A stretch of DNA of 58,689 nt, taken from Clostridia bacterium (GTDB lineage Bacteria > Bacillota > Clostridia > UMGS1883). Positions 41,780 through 50,496 of this stretch are shown here, one piece after another. The position numbers were made by a program, and so were the translations under genes. The notes under the pieces are model-generated. The model searched no databases, was not told the DNA's origin, and saw nothing but the letters and a program-made list of their open reading frames with translations. The stretch lies in NCBI GenBank assembly GCA_017505525.1, contig JAFVPB010000006.1, positions 1-58,689 on the forward strand, written 5' to 3'. Every line of letters begins with the position of its first letter. Within the stretch, counting starts at the first letter, position 1.

Positions 41780-42877
41780 ATGACAAAATTCATAAGAAAA
41801 AATGCGGTAATGGTAATCAGCTTTATTGCCGCTTTAGTAACAAGCTTTATAATTGCACCAAATAAAGAGTATCTGAATTATTTTGATTTTAAGACGCTTG
41901 CGTGTCTTTTCTGCGTTCTTTGTGTGGTGTGCGCCCTCAAGAATATAAACTTTTTCTATATGCTTGCAAGGCGCGTAGTACAGTTTTTTAAAACAACAAG
42001 AATGTCGATTCTGGCACTTATTTATATAACGTTTATCGGCTCGATGCTTATTGCAAACGATATGGCACTTTTAACATTTCTGCCGCTTGGATTTTTTGTG
42101 CTCTCGGCAACAGATAAAAAAGAGCATATGGCTTTTACTTTTATAATGCAGAATATTGCCGCAAACCTTGGCGGAATGCTCACTCCGTTTGGAAATCCGC
42201 AGAATTTATATTTATATTCAACCTTTGATATCCCAAACGGGGAGTTTATGAAAATTATGGCTCCACCATTTATTCTTTCGGTTGCACTTATAACAATCTG
42301 CCCTTTTATATTCGTTAAAAACGAGCCTCTTTCACTGCCCGAGGAAAAACTTAATGTAAATAAAAAAAAGGCAGCAATGTACCTTTTTCTTTTTGCGCTT
42401 TCAATCGCCATTGTTTTCAGGGGAATTCCCTATTGGACAGGCCTTGTAATAATTCCTGCAGTACTTCTCTTTATGGATAGAAAAGCACTTAAAATGGTTG
42501 ATTATCCGCTTTTATTAACGTTTGTGTTTTTCTTTATCTTTTCGGGGAATATGGCAAGAATAGAAGCAGTGCACGAATTCTTTTCGGCGCTTCTCGATAA
42601 AAGCACGCTTCTTTTTTCGGCTTTTTCGTGCCAGGTGATAAGTAATGTTCCCTCTGCAATATTGCTTTCGCAGTTTACAACTAACTATAAAGAGCTTCTT
42701 TTAGGAGTAAACATCGGGGGAGCGGGAACTTTGATTGCTTCGCTTGCAAGCCTTATCACGTTCAGGGAATACATAAAGCATAATCCCACCCGAATAAAAT
42801 ACTATATCGGTATGTTTTCGGCATATAATTTCGGATTTTTATTTGTGCTTTTAGCATTTTGTTATTTCATTTGCTGA
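41780..42877 (+). CDS. SLC13/ArsB-like anion permease
   Basis: A 365-residue membrane protein with about ten hydrophobic segments. The motifs IANDMALLTFLPLGFFVL and GGMLTPFGNPQNLYLY match the citrate/Na+:anion (ion transporter) superfamily, and the C-terminal half has VISNVPSAILLSQF. Possible substrates are dicarboxylates or other anions. The start at 41780 follows AGGAGATAA; an upstream in-frame start would lie inside the previous gene. The stop directly abuts the convergent LysR gene with no intergenic base. Confidence 0.83.
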   Translation: MTKFIRKNAVMVISFIAALVTSFIIAPNKEYLNYFDFKTLACLFCVLCVVCALKNINFFYMLARRVVQFFKTTRMSILALIYITFIGSMLIANDMALLTFLPLGFFVLSATDKKEHMAFTFIMQNIAANLGGMLTPFGNPQNLYLYSTFDIPNGEFMKIMAPPFILSVALITICPFIFVKNEPLSLPEEKLNVNKKKAAMYLFLFALSIAIVFRGIPYWTGLVIIPAVLLFMDRKALKMVDYPLLLTFVFFFIFSGNMARIEAVHEFFSALLDKSTLLFSAFSCQVISNVPSAILLSQFTTNYKELLLGVNIGGAGTLIASLASLITFREYIKHNPTRIKYYIGMFSAYNFGFLFVLLAFCYFIC

Positions 42878-43819
42878 TTATTGATAAATTTCCTTTGCCG
42901 TTTGTATAAATTTAAGCATCGCTCTGTTGAGATGCTTATTTTTTTTGCTTAAAATGTAGAGCTGACGAGTGGTGTTCTGGCTGTTGATTTTATAAAACAA
43001 TAAATCGTCGCTGGGAGATACTGCCTTTATTAAAGTATCACTCACAAGCGCTATTCCCATACCAAGGAGCGACATATTATAAGATGTCATAAGCTGGTCG
43101 AGATATATACTGCATTTAGGCGTGAAGCCTGCTTCTTCGCAAAGCTCAAATGCGAACCTTCCCATATTGTTGCCCCTCTTAAGAAGAATAAAGTTTTCAT
43201 CCTTAAATAAGGATAAATCCACACTGGGGCAGTCTTCCAAAAGATGCTTGCCCGAATGAAAATCACTTGATGTAAGAGCATAATCCTTTAAGGATTCATT
43301 GATTTTAAATGTAGCGGGAACACTTAAAACAACAGTTTCGTTTAAAAGTAAATCTGCATTAATATTATCGTTGTTATAGCCATAGTCGAAAATCAAATCA
43401 ACAGATTCATCAATAAGATACTTTTCTAGCTCCTTTGAGTTTGATTCAACAAGTCCGATTTGTATTTTGGGGTATTTTTCAAGATATGTCTGAATTATTT
43501 TTGAAAGCACAAAAGAAGATATAAAATGTGCTCCGCTTACAGTAAAGCTTCCGGCGTTAAGGTTTGCAAGGTCGATAACCTTGTTGTTGTATTCCTTTTC
43601 AAGTGCGTAAATCTTCTCAATGGTTTCAATATAGTATTTCCCCTCCTGCGTGAGAGAAATAGGAAAAGTAGAGCGGTCAAAGATTTGAATATTAAGCTTT
43701 TCTTCCGTCTTTTTTATAATAGCACTTAGTGCAGGCTGTGAAATAAAAAGCTTGTTTGCCGCCTTTGTAAAGCTCTTTTCTTTATAGACTGTGTAAATAT
43801 AGTCTTTATGTTCAAACAT
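42878..43819 (-). CDS. LysR-family transcriptional regulator
   Basis: A 313-residue LTTR. The N-terminal winged HTH (about 1-60; YTVYKEKSFTKAANKLFISQPALSAIIKKTEEKL) is followed by a periplasmic-binding-like effector domain (about 90-295). It is divergent from the aminotransferase at 43932 and is its likely regulator. GAGGTGG precedes the ATG. No terminator separates it from the permease end. Confidence 0.92.
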   Translation of the reverse strand: MFEHKDYIYTVYKEKSFTKAANKLFISQPALSAIIKKTEEKLNIQIFDRSTFPISLTQEGKYYIETIEKIYALEKEYNNKVIDLANLNAGSFTVSGAHFISSFVLSKIIQTYLEKYPKIQIGLVESNSKELEKYLIDESVDLIFDYGYNNDNINADLLLNETVVLSVPATFKINESLKDYALTSSDFHSGKHLLEDCPSVDLSLFKDENFILLKRGNNMGRFAFELCEEAGFTPKCSIYLDQLMTSYNMSLLGMGIALVSDTLIKAVSPSDDLLFYKINSQNTTRQLYILSKKNKHLNRAMLKFIQTAKEIYQ

Positions 43820-43931
43820 AATTCCACCTCATATGTGTATAGTTATAAATATTATATTTCTATATGTATTTGATTATATCACAGTGGGGTGCTATAATCA
43901 AGAAGAATTTTTTTCAGAAGAGGCGATAATA

Positions 43932-45134
43932 ATGATTTCAACAAAGCTTAAAGAGGTCCATTCAGATATACGCGGAGAGCTTTATCATATGGCACTTGAA
44001 ATGGAAAGAAACGGCGAAAGAGTTCTTAAGCTAAATACTGGCAATCCCGCAAAATTTGGATTTAAAATGCCCGAAAGCATTAAAGGGATAATCACTGGGA
44101 ATTTAGATATGTCAACTCCGTATTGTGATATAAAAGGAATGACTCATTCACGTGAGGCAATAAAAGAGTATCACAGTTTAAAGGGCATAGAAGGGATTAC
44201 AACTGATGATGTTTTTATAACTAACGGAGTGAGCGAAGCATCGCACCTTATAATAAGTGCCCTTTGTTCGGAAGGGGATGAGTTTTTAATGCCATCGCCA
44301 TGCTATTCACTGTGGGTAAATATGGTGCGACTTGCGGGTGGAAAGGCGGTTTTTTACGATTGCGATGAAAAACAGGAATGGATGCCCGAAATAGAAAGCA
44401 TTAAAAATAAAATCACAAACAAAACAAAAGCCATATTGATAATAAACCCTAATAATCCAACAGGAACTGTATATGGGAACGACGTATTACAAAAGATTTA
44501 TGCTCTTGCAAAAGAGAAGAATTTAATCATTCTTTCAGATGAAATTTACGATAGGCTTGTATATAATAATCTGCCCTTCACTTCCACCGCTTCAATAGGA
44601 AATGATGTGCTTACTGTAACCTTTAACGGACTTTCAAAATCGCATTCCGTGTGCGGACTTCGCTCGGGGTGGCTGGTTTTAAGCGGTCCCGAGGATAAGA
44701 AAAAAGAACTTCGGTCTGCTCTTGTTACAGTGGCATCGATAAGGCTCTGCTCGAATGCTCTGATGCAGCTTGCAATTCCTGTAGCTCTTAAAGATAGTGC
44801 GTACACTGACGGTATGATAAACGAAAACGGAAGGCTTTATATTCAGCAAAAAGCTCTTTGCGCGGAACTTGAAAAAACAGAAGGGATAACATTTGTCAGA
44901 AACAAGGCATCTTTTTATGTGTTTCCTAAAATTGATTTAGTAAAATATGATTTTGAAAGCGACAGGGATTTTTCAAATAAGCTTCTTTGCGAGAAAAAGA
45001 TTCTTGTTGTACCGGGAAGCGGTTTTTATGCTAATGATAATTCTCATTTCAGAATTGTTGGTCTGCCCGAGGAAAACGATCTTAGAAACGCGGTGAAAAG
45101 TATGGGAGAATTGCTTTTGAAATACAGAAAATAA
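43932..45134 (+). CDS. Class I PLP-dependent aminotransferase (AlaA-like)
   Basis: A 400-residue fold-type I aminotransferase. It has TNGVSEASHLIISALCSEGDE (about 97-117), NPNNPTGTVYG (about 176-186), DEIYDRL (PLP Asp/Tyr, about 205-211), and the PLP Lys in FNGLSKSHSVCGLRSGWLVL (about 235-254). Best guess is an alanine-type aminotransferase making alanine or glutamate from pyruvate/2-oxoglutarate. Start at 43932 has AGAGGCG upstream; the longer frame begins in the divergent promoter region. Confidence 0.87.
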   Translation: MISTKLKEVHSDIRGELYHMALEMERNGERVLKLNTGNPAKFGFKMPESIKGIITGNLDMSTPYCDIKGMTHSREAIKEYHSLKGIEGITTDDVFITNGVSEASHLIISALCSEGDEFLMPSPCYSLWVNMVRLAGGKAVFYDCDEKQEWMPEIESIKNKITNKTKAILIINPNNPTGTVYGNDVLQKIYALAKEKNLIILSDEIYDRLVYNNLPFTSTASIGNDVLTVTFNGLSKSHSVCGLRSGWLVLSGPEDKKKELRSALVTVASIRLCSNALMQLAIPVALKDSAYTDGMINENGRLYIQQKALCAELEKTEGITFVRNKASFYVFPKIDLVKYDFESDRDFSNKLLCEKKILVVPGSGFYANDNSHFRIVGLPEENDLRNAVKSMGELLLKYRK

Positions 45135-45163
45135 TTGACGGCAATATTGTGCTGTGGTAAAGT
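45135..45163 (+). promoter_or_regulatory. Promoter of the hisJ gene
   Basis: TTGACG, 17 bases, TAAAGT. Confidence 0.5.
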
Positions 45164-45195
45164 ATAGGAAGAGATTTTCAAAAGGAGAAAATAAG

Positions 45196-45963
45196 ATGCT
45201 AGCAAACTACCACACGCACACCTATTTGTGCAAGCACGCCAATGGAAATATGGAGGAATATGTGGAAAACGCTATAAAAAGCGGGCTTCAGATACTCGGA
45301 TTTTCAGACCACGCACCCGTGCGCTATTCAACAGGCTATCAATCCTATTTCAAAATGCATCCTGAGGAGCTTAGCTTGTATGTGAACGAGGTTTTAAGGC
45401 TTAAAGAAAAATATAAAAGCGACATTGAAATTCTTTTGGGATATGAAGCAGAATATTATCCCCTTGAATTTAAGAATATGATTGATGTGATAAGCCTATA
45501 CCCTTATGATTATCTTATACTTGGTCAGCATTATACAAAAAACGAGTACGATGGTTTTTATCCCGGTTTTCGCACGGAGGATGAAAACATTCTCAAGGAT
45601 TATGTAAATCAGCTTATTTGCGGAATTGAAACGGGAATGTTTACATATATTGCCCATCCTGATTTAATAAATTATGTGGGCGATGAAAAAATATACATAG
45701 AAGAGCTTCAAAAGGTTTGCCAAGCTGCAAAAAAAGCCAATATGCCTCTTGAATACAATATTCTGGGGCTTAGGCAAAACAGGCAATATCCAAACCCTCT
45801 TTTCTGGAAAATCGCTGCAGGGGAGGAAAACACCGTCATAATAGGCAGTGATGCTCACACTCCCGTTGATGTGTTTGATAAAGAAAGCACAATTCGGGCA
45901 ATAGAAGAGATAGAAAGTATGGGATTAAAGAGAGTGGAAAATAATATACTTGAGATTATCTGA
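45196..45963 (+). CDS. Histidinol-phosphatase, PHP family (HisJ-like)
   Basis: A 255-residue PHP-domain phosphatase. The metal motifs are NYHTHTYLCKHANG (residues 4-17), FSDHAPVRY (about 36-44), a central GYEAEYYP, YIAHPDLINY and the C-terminal GSDAHTPVDV. This is the HisK/HisJ type of histidinol-phosphate phosphatase. No other his genes are nearby, so it may be a lone histidine gene or a related phosphatase. AAAGGAG site. Confidence 0.87.
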   Translation: MLANYHTHTYLCKHANGNMEEYVENAIKSGLQILGFSDHAPVRYSTGYQSYFKMHPEELSLYVNEVLRLKEKYKSDIEILLGYEAEYYPLEFKNMIDVISLYPYDYLILGQHYTKNEYDGFYPGFRTEDENILKDYVNQLICGIETGMFTYIAHPDLINYVGDEKIYIEELQKVCQAAKKANMPLEYNILGLRQNRQYPNPLFWKIAAGEENTVIIGSDAHTPVDVFDKESTIRAIEEIESMGLKRVENNILEII

Positions 45964-45979
45964 TGCAGAAGGTGGTTAT

Positions 45980-46279
45980 ATGAACTCTTTTGAAAAAATT
46001 TACGAGGTTGTAAAAACCATACCGAAAGGAAAGGTTGCCACTTATGGCGATATTGCCTTTCTTGCAGGTAATTCCCGATGGTCAAGAGTTGTCGGGTATG
46101 CCCTTCATTCAAATCCCGATCCTGAAAGTATTCCGTGCCATCGCGTTGTAAACCGTGAAGGAAAGGTGGCGCAAAGCTTTGTTTTTGGAGGAGCTAGGGT
46201 TCAGCGCCAAAAGCTTGAGGCAGAGGGAATTGTATTTGAAGAAGACGGAAGAATAGATTTATCAAAATACAGAATATAA
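45980..46279 (+). CDS. MGMT-family O6-alkylguanine-DNA alkyltransferase domain protein
   Basis: A 99-residue protein equal to the DNA-binding/catalytic half of O6-methylguanine methyltransferase. It has VKTIPKGKVATYGDIA, WSRVVGYALHSNP and the active-site box PCHRVVNREGKVA. Unlike many alkyltransferase-like (ATL) proteins of this size, the reactive Cys is present, so repair activity is possible. It lacks the N-terminal domain. AAGGTGG site; it follows hisJ closely. Confidence 0.87.
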   Translation: MNSFEKIYEVVKTIPKGKVATYGDIAFLAGNSRWSRVVGYALHSNPDPESIPCHRVVNREGKVAQSFVFGGARVQRQKLEAEGIVFEEDGRIDLSKYRI

Positions 46280-46292
46280 CAGAGGTGATTTT

Positions 46293-47315
46293 GTGCCACT
46301 TCAGATTGTACGGCAAGATATAACAAAAATGAAAGTTGATGCCATTGTTAACACCACTAACGAGGAAATGATAGGCTATAGCGGTGTTGATTTTGCAGTG
46401 CATCAGGGAGCGGGTCAAAAGCTCGATAAAGCTTGCTCCAGGATTGCTCCGCTTGGACTTGGAGAGGCGAAAATAACTAAAGGATACAACCTTGATGCAA
46501 AATATATAATACACACATCAGGACCGGTGTGGCGTGGCGGACTTGAGGGTGAAAGTATAATTCTTAAATCCTGTTATACAGAAGCGTTGAAAATTGCAGT
46601 CAGCAAAGGCCTTAAAAGTATTGCATTCCCTCTTATTTCATCGGGAGCATACGGATATCCGAAAGACAAGGTGCTTAAATTTGCCGTGCAGGTCATAACT
46701 GAATTTTTATGTGAACACGAGCTTGCGGTATATCTTTGTGTGTTTGACAAAAAATCGTATGAATTCAGCAAAACTCTTTTTGAGGAAATCTGCAATTTTA
46801 TAGAGGGTAAGCTCGAAGATCAAGTCCCTGAAAAATGTCGGGCTTATAAAAAGGCATTACAGCCTATGGTGGTTGAAAGTAGAAATTATGCCGAGGTTTG
46901 CAGCACTCACGGGAAAATGCAAAGTCCATGCAGAGAAGCAGATGAATCACTGCATGATTATATGAAAAAGAAAGATAAGTCGTTTGCATATAAACTATTT
47001 GATTTAATAGACGAGCGCGGCATGACAGATGTGGAATGCTATAAAAAAGCAAACGTTGATAAAAAGACTTTTTCAAAAATCAAGTGTAAGGGAGATACAT
47101 ACAGACCATCAAAGCAAACGGCAGTTGCCTTTGCAATAGCATTGAAACTTGATCTGGAAGAAACTCAGGATTTACTTGCATCTGCAGGATTAACACTGTC
47201 ATATAGCTTCACGTTCGATAAAATTATAATGTATTTTATTCAAAAAGAAATTTATAATATATTTGAAATAAACGAAGCACTTTTTGAGTTTGATCAGGTA
47301 TTATTGGGTGTGTAA
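46293..47315 (+). CDS. Macrodomain protein fused to a C-terminal helical domain
   Basis: A 340-residue protein. The N-terminal macrodomain (about 1-170) has VDAIVNTTNEEMIGYSGVDFAVHQGAG, GEAKITKGYNL, IIHTSGPVW and FPLISSGAYGYP, the ADP-ribose-binding loops. A linker (about 171-225) leads to an all-helical domain (about 228-340: SFAYKLFDLIDERGMTDVECYKKANVDKKTFSKIKC, then PSKQTAVAFAIALKL). The second domain resembles HTH-containing tails found on other clostridial macrodomain proteins. Likely role: binding or hydrolysis of ADP-ribose marks, with the tail contacting nucleic acid or protein (inference). GTG start with AGAGGTGA upstream. Confidence 0.85.
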   Translation: MPLQIVRQDITKMKVDAIVNTTNEEMIGYSGVDFAVHQGAGQKLDKACSRIAPLGLGEAKITKGYNLDAKYIIHTSGPVWRGGLEGESIILKSCYTEALKIAVSKGLKSIAFPLISSGAYGYPKDKVLKFAVQVITEFLCEHELAVYLCVFDKKSYEFSKTLFEEICNFIEGKLEDQVPEKCRAYKKALQPMVVESRNYAEVCSTHGKMQSPCREADESLHDYMKKKDKSFAYKLFDLIDERGMTDVECYKKANVDKKTFSKIKCKGDTYRPSKQTAVAFAIALKLDLEETQDLLASAGLTLSYSFTFDKIIMYFIQKEIYNIFEINEALFEFDQVLLGV

Positions 47316-47344
47316 TTTTAATAGCGAAGATATTATAAGAGAAT

Positions 47345-47387
47345 AGAACCCGAGCCAAACATCATCTGCGGAGCTCGGGTTCTTTTC
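47345..47387. terminator. Bidirectional terminator inside the end of the MocR gene
   Basis: AGAACCCGAGC pairs with GCTCGGGTTCT; the MocR stop codon lies in the loop. On the plus strand a T-rich tail follows for the macrodomain gene. Confidence 0.85.
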
Positions 47388-48456
47388 TCTTAATTCTTCT
47401 GACTTTATTTATATGCCTTTCAAAATCCCCATTTTTGATCAGTTCTGCCAAAACAAACTGTATATAGGTAGGTACTGTGCAAGAGTAAAAACCAAGCTTC
47501 TTTTTATAAGCTTCTGCCAGATGTCTGGGAAGTATTACATATCCTACACGGAATGAAGGCGAGACCGTCATAGAAAAAGTGTTCATATAAATAACATTTT
47601 CTTTTTTTGAATGAGAAAACAAAGTTTCAACATTTTTTTTTGAAACCGAAAATTCTGATTCAAAATCATCTTCAATAATGTAGCGGTTGTTTGTTTCTGC
47701 CCATGTCAGGTATTCGTGTTTTTTTGAGGCAGTGGCAGTAACTCCGCTTGGATAACTTCTGTAGGGCGATATATGAAGAATATCTGCATTGCATTTTTGC
47801 AGTGCTTCACTTTCTATGCCATCGATTCCGAGAGGTAGTTTTTTTAACTTTATTGAGGCAGACATATATACCTTTTCAATCTGTTTATAAGAGGGGGATT
47901 CAATAGCATACGAGAGATTTCTTCCCAAAAGCTCAATAAGCAATGTATACAGATGTTCTGAACCCGAACCAATTATAATCTGATCAATATCTGCAATTAT
48001 TCCCCGGCTTTGTGCCAAATAAATTCTTATTGCCTCACGAAGCTCGATGCAACCGGAGTTTGGAGAGCGATCGAGGATTCCCTCTCCCAGATTGCTGATA
48101 ACACTTCGCATGGTTTTTGCCAAAACTGAAAAGGGAAAATCAATATTGGAACTGCTATGGTGGTGTGAAGCATTATAAGAAATATTTTTAGGAGATGGAG
48201 AGACAAATCCTGAGTCAGTTGTGAATATTACAAAATAGCCGCTTCGTTCCTTCGCTTCTACATATCCCTCATCACAGAGCAGCGCATAGGCATGCTCAAC
48301 CGTTATTGTACTAATACCAACATCTGAAGATATAGTACGCTTTGAGGGTAATTTACTATTGTGCGGATATACCCCTTTTATAATATCATCACGTACCAGC
48401 ATATATAGTTGTAAATAAGCAGGTAATCTGCTGTTTTCATCGAGTATGTATTTCAT
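47362..48456 (-). CDS. MocR/GntR-type regulator, degenerate and C-terminally truncated
   Basis: A 364-residue protein with a GntR winged HTH (about 8-75; LPSKRTISSDVGISTITVEHAYALL) and an aminotransferase-like domain (about 110-364). The usual family length is 440-490. The domain stops just after HINKVRRIKRKEPELRR, where related proteins continue for about 80 residues, and the stop lies in a terminator loop. The PLP-binding Lys expected in FSKT is Met296 (TFSMTVSPSFRVGY), while EDDFESEF is kept. PLP cannot bind covalently. It is divergent from an ECF vitamin transporter S subunit, the setting of PdxR-like regulators of vitamin B6 genes. Confidence 0.83.
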   Translation of the reverse strand: MKYILDENSRLPAYLQLYMLVRDDIIKGVYPHNSKLPSKRTISSDVGISTITVEHAYALLCDEGYVEAKERSGYFVIFTTDSGFVSPSPKNISYNASHHHSSSNIDFPFSVLAKTMRSVISNLGEGILDRSPNSGCIELREAIRIYLAQSRGIIADIDQIIIGSGSEHLYTLLIELLGRNLSYAIESPSYKQIEKVYMSASIKLKKLPLGIDGIESEALQKCNADILHISPYRSYPSGVTATASKKHEYLTWAETNNRYIIEDDFESEFSVSKKNVETLFSHSKKENVIYMNTFSMTVSPSFRVGYVILPRHLAEAYKKKLGFYSCTVPTYIQFVLAELIKNGDFERHINKVRRIKRKEPELRR

Positions 48457-48548
48457 CTGGTTATATAACTTTCTCCTTTTTTGATTATTTTTATAGTATC
48501 AGATTTATTATATACTACTATTACAGAGATTTCAATAGGAGGAAAAAT

Positions 48549-49049
48549 ATGAACGATAATAAGACAAAAAATCTTGTGATGGCTGCTATGTTTACAACGC
48601 TATGTTGCGTAGCAACAATGATTATCAAAATTCCGTCGCCGTTTAAAGGCTTTTTGAATCTGGGCGATTGCGTAGTTCTTCTTTCAGGCTTTATGTTATC
48701 TCCTGTTTATGGATTTTTTGCAGCGGGCATCGGTTCTGCTTTGGCAGATGTATTCTCTGGCTATGTCATATATGCCCCTGTTACATTTGTGATTAAAGGT
48801 GTTATGGCAATCGTTGCACATTTTTGCTTTAAGGGACTACATAAAAAGCTCGGTAATACTGCTTCTGGATTTGTAGGTGGAGTGCTGGCAGAAACTCTAA
48901 TGGTCATTGGATACTTTATGTTTGAAGGATTTTTGTATGGTTTTGCACCATCAGTTATAAATATCCCTGCGAATGGTGTACAGGGAGTTGCAGGCCTTAT
49001 CATAAGCTTAATACTTGTTAAAATTTTCGAAAAATCAAAGCTGTTTTAA
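48549..49049 (+). CDS. ECF transporter S component, probably for a B6 vitamer
   Basis: A 166-residue integral membrane S component with about six hydrophobic segments; the N-terminal NLVMAAMFTTLCCVATMIIKIP and NLGDCVVLLSGFMLSP are typical of ECF S subunits. The adjacent divergent MocR-type regulator suggests pyridoxine or a related vitamer (PdxU type), which is inference. The energising module is not in this window. AGGAGG site. Confidence 0.78.
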   Translation: MNDNKTKNLVMAAMFTTLCCVATMIIKIPSPFKGFLNLGDCVVLLSGFMLSPVYGFFAAGIGSALADVFSGYVIYAPVTFVIKGVMAIVAHFCFKGLHKKLGNTASGFVGGVLAETLMVIGYFMFEGFLYGFAPSVINIPANGVQGVAGLIISLILVKIFEKSKLF

Positions 49050-49077
49050 AAAGGTCTCCCGCGGGGCGACCTTTTTA
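49049..49077 (+). terminator. Terminator of the ECF gene
   Basis: AAAAAGGTC pairs with GACCTTTTT around a GC-rich loop. Confidence 0.85.
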
Positions 49078-49092
49078 ATCTTAAAACAAACT

Positions 49093-49139
49093 ATAATGTG
49101 ATTGTAAGGTTAAAGCCTATGCAATCACATTATTTTTTT
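49093..49139 (+). terminator. Second terminator directly before the VWA gene
   Basis: ATAATGTGATTG pairs with CAATCACATTAT and is followed by seven T, only about 14 bases before the VWA start. It may act as leader attenuation for that gene or as a backup terminator. Confidence 0.8.
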
Positions 49140-49152
49140 GGAGGTATTTAAT

Positions 49153-49812
49153 ATGAGCGAGAAAATTAAAAACGGAATTACTGAATTGGTATTTATTTTA
49201 GACAGAAGCGGATCAATGTCGGGACTGGAAGCTGATACTGTAGGTGGATTTAATTCGATGATTGAAAAGCAAAAGAAGGTTGATGGAAAATGCTTTGTTT
49301 CAACTGTTTTGTTTGACAACGAGAACGAAGTAATTCACGATAGAGTAAAACTTGAAAATGTGAAGCCGATGACAGACAAAGATTATACTGTAAGAGGATG
49401 TACAGCACTTTTGGATGCCATAGGCGGAGCAATCAGGCACATAGGAAATATTCATAAATATGCTCGTCCTGAAGATGTTCCTGAAAATACGATGTTTGTC
49501 ATTACAACAGACGGAATGGAAAATGCAAGCCGCGTGTATGATAAAAGTCGGATTAAAGAAATGATTGAAAATCAAAAGAGCAAATATGGCTGGGAATTTA
49601 TATTTGTGGCGGCAAATATTGATGCTGTTTCAACGGCGCGGGATTTCGGGATTAATGAAAATCGTGCGGTGAATTATCATGCTGATAAAAAAGGCACTGC
49701 CTTTCTTTATGAAAACATATCAAATGTGGTTTGCTCTGCGCGAAAGGGAAACCCCATAAATGATAACTGGTCAGGTCAACTGAAAGAGGATTTTAAAAGA
49801 AGAAAAAAATAA
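49153..49812 (+). CDS. VWA-domain protein, cytosolic
   Basis: A 219-residue von Willebrand factor A domain with a complete metal-ion-dependent adhesion site: DRSGSMSG (about 17-24), Thr in RGCTALLDAIG (about 85) and TTDGMENAS (about 118-126). No signal peptide or membrane anchor is visible. Cytosolic VWA proteins of this size often occur with tellurite-resistance/TerD-type or phage-defence genes, but no such partner is adjacent. The start at 49153 follows GGAGG. Confidence 0.82.
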   Translation: MSEKIKNGITELVFILDRSGSMSGLEADTVGGFNSMIEKQKKVDGKCFVSTVLFDNENEVIHDRVKLENVKPMTDKDYTVRGCTALLDAIGGAIRHIGNIHKYARPEDVPENTMFVITTDGMENASRVYDKSRIKEMIENQKSKYGWEFIFVAANIDAVSTARDFGINENRAVNYHADKKGTAFLYENISNVVCSARKGNPINDNWSGQLKEDFKRRKK

Positions 49813-49850
49813 TTTAAAATGTTTTGCAAATAAATTGATGAAAAAGTATA

Positions 49851-50198
49851 ATAGGAAAAAATGCTTCAGAAAGGACAAACTGAGCTGAGAAAGCCTGTGT
49901 CAGGATTTCTCAGGTTACCCGAAGCGGCATCAAAACAAAGCAGGCGATGCTTCGTTTTGCTTAAAAGCAAAACATTCGCACTATGCTTTATTTTTCCTTC
50001 TCCCCAAAAAGCCATTGTCTGCTTTTCGGGGTCCCCGAAAGTCGCAAGACTTTAAGGGGAAAAGGAGCAAACGAGCGGCAAGTTTAAGTTTTATAAAAAC
50101 TTAAACCTTAGCGAGCCTTGCGACGTGTGAGAGGCGAAGTTTGTTCGTAGCAAAAAGGCATAAAGACTACGAAAAATCTAATAAATAAGATTTTTCAA
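49851..50198 (-). repeat. Structured repeat element, copy B (inverted relative to A)
   Basis: Read on the minus strand it matches element A (19906-20257) almost base for base from GCCTTTTTGCTACG to CCTAT, with mostly single-base differences. Both sides of the GTTTAAGTTTT stem and the GTTTTGCT stem are conserved. The variable hairpin after CTTCGGGTAACC is GAGAAA-T-CCTG/CAGG-C-TTTCTC, wholly different from A and C yet still a stem. The outer helix ACAAACT/AGTTTGT is as in A. Confidence 0.85.
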
Positions 50199-50436
50199 CC
50201 AAATTAACACTTTTTAAAATTACAATATATCGGCAAGTAGTTTTGATAACGCCTTTTTGCGATCTGGACTTTTTTTACATCCCCAGTTATTGCGTTTTAG
50301 TTGATGGTGGATATCATTATCATAATGAAAGAGGGTAACTTTTCGCATGTTGGAGAAAGTTTGCGAATATATTGGAACGTTGGAAAGGAGCATATCATTT
50401 TTATTAAACAAATTATATTTTGCAACATTCTCCCTG

Positions 50437-50465
50437 TTGACAAAGATATAAAAGCGCGGTATAAT
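50437..50465 (+). promoter_or_regulatory. Consensus promoter of the AbrB-UGT pair
   Basis: TTGACA, 17 bases, TATAAT. Confidence 0.8.
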
Positions 50466-50496
50466 TAATCATACTAATCATACGGAGGCGAAGAGA

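Larger units (their letters stand above)
49813..50496. other. 684-base gap with repeat element B
   Basis: 49851-50198 is structured repeat B on the minus strand. 50199-50436 contains no gene, repeat or hairpin I can support. 50437-50465 is a promoter for the AbrB-like gene. Confidence 0.7.

Noticed and set aside
50220-50411. 63-codon minus-strand frame between repeat B and the AbrB gene
   Set aside because: No ribosome site, no recognisable domain and no partner gene; probably chance.
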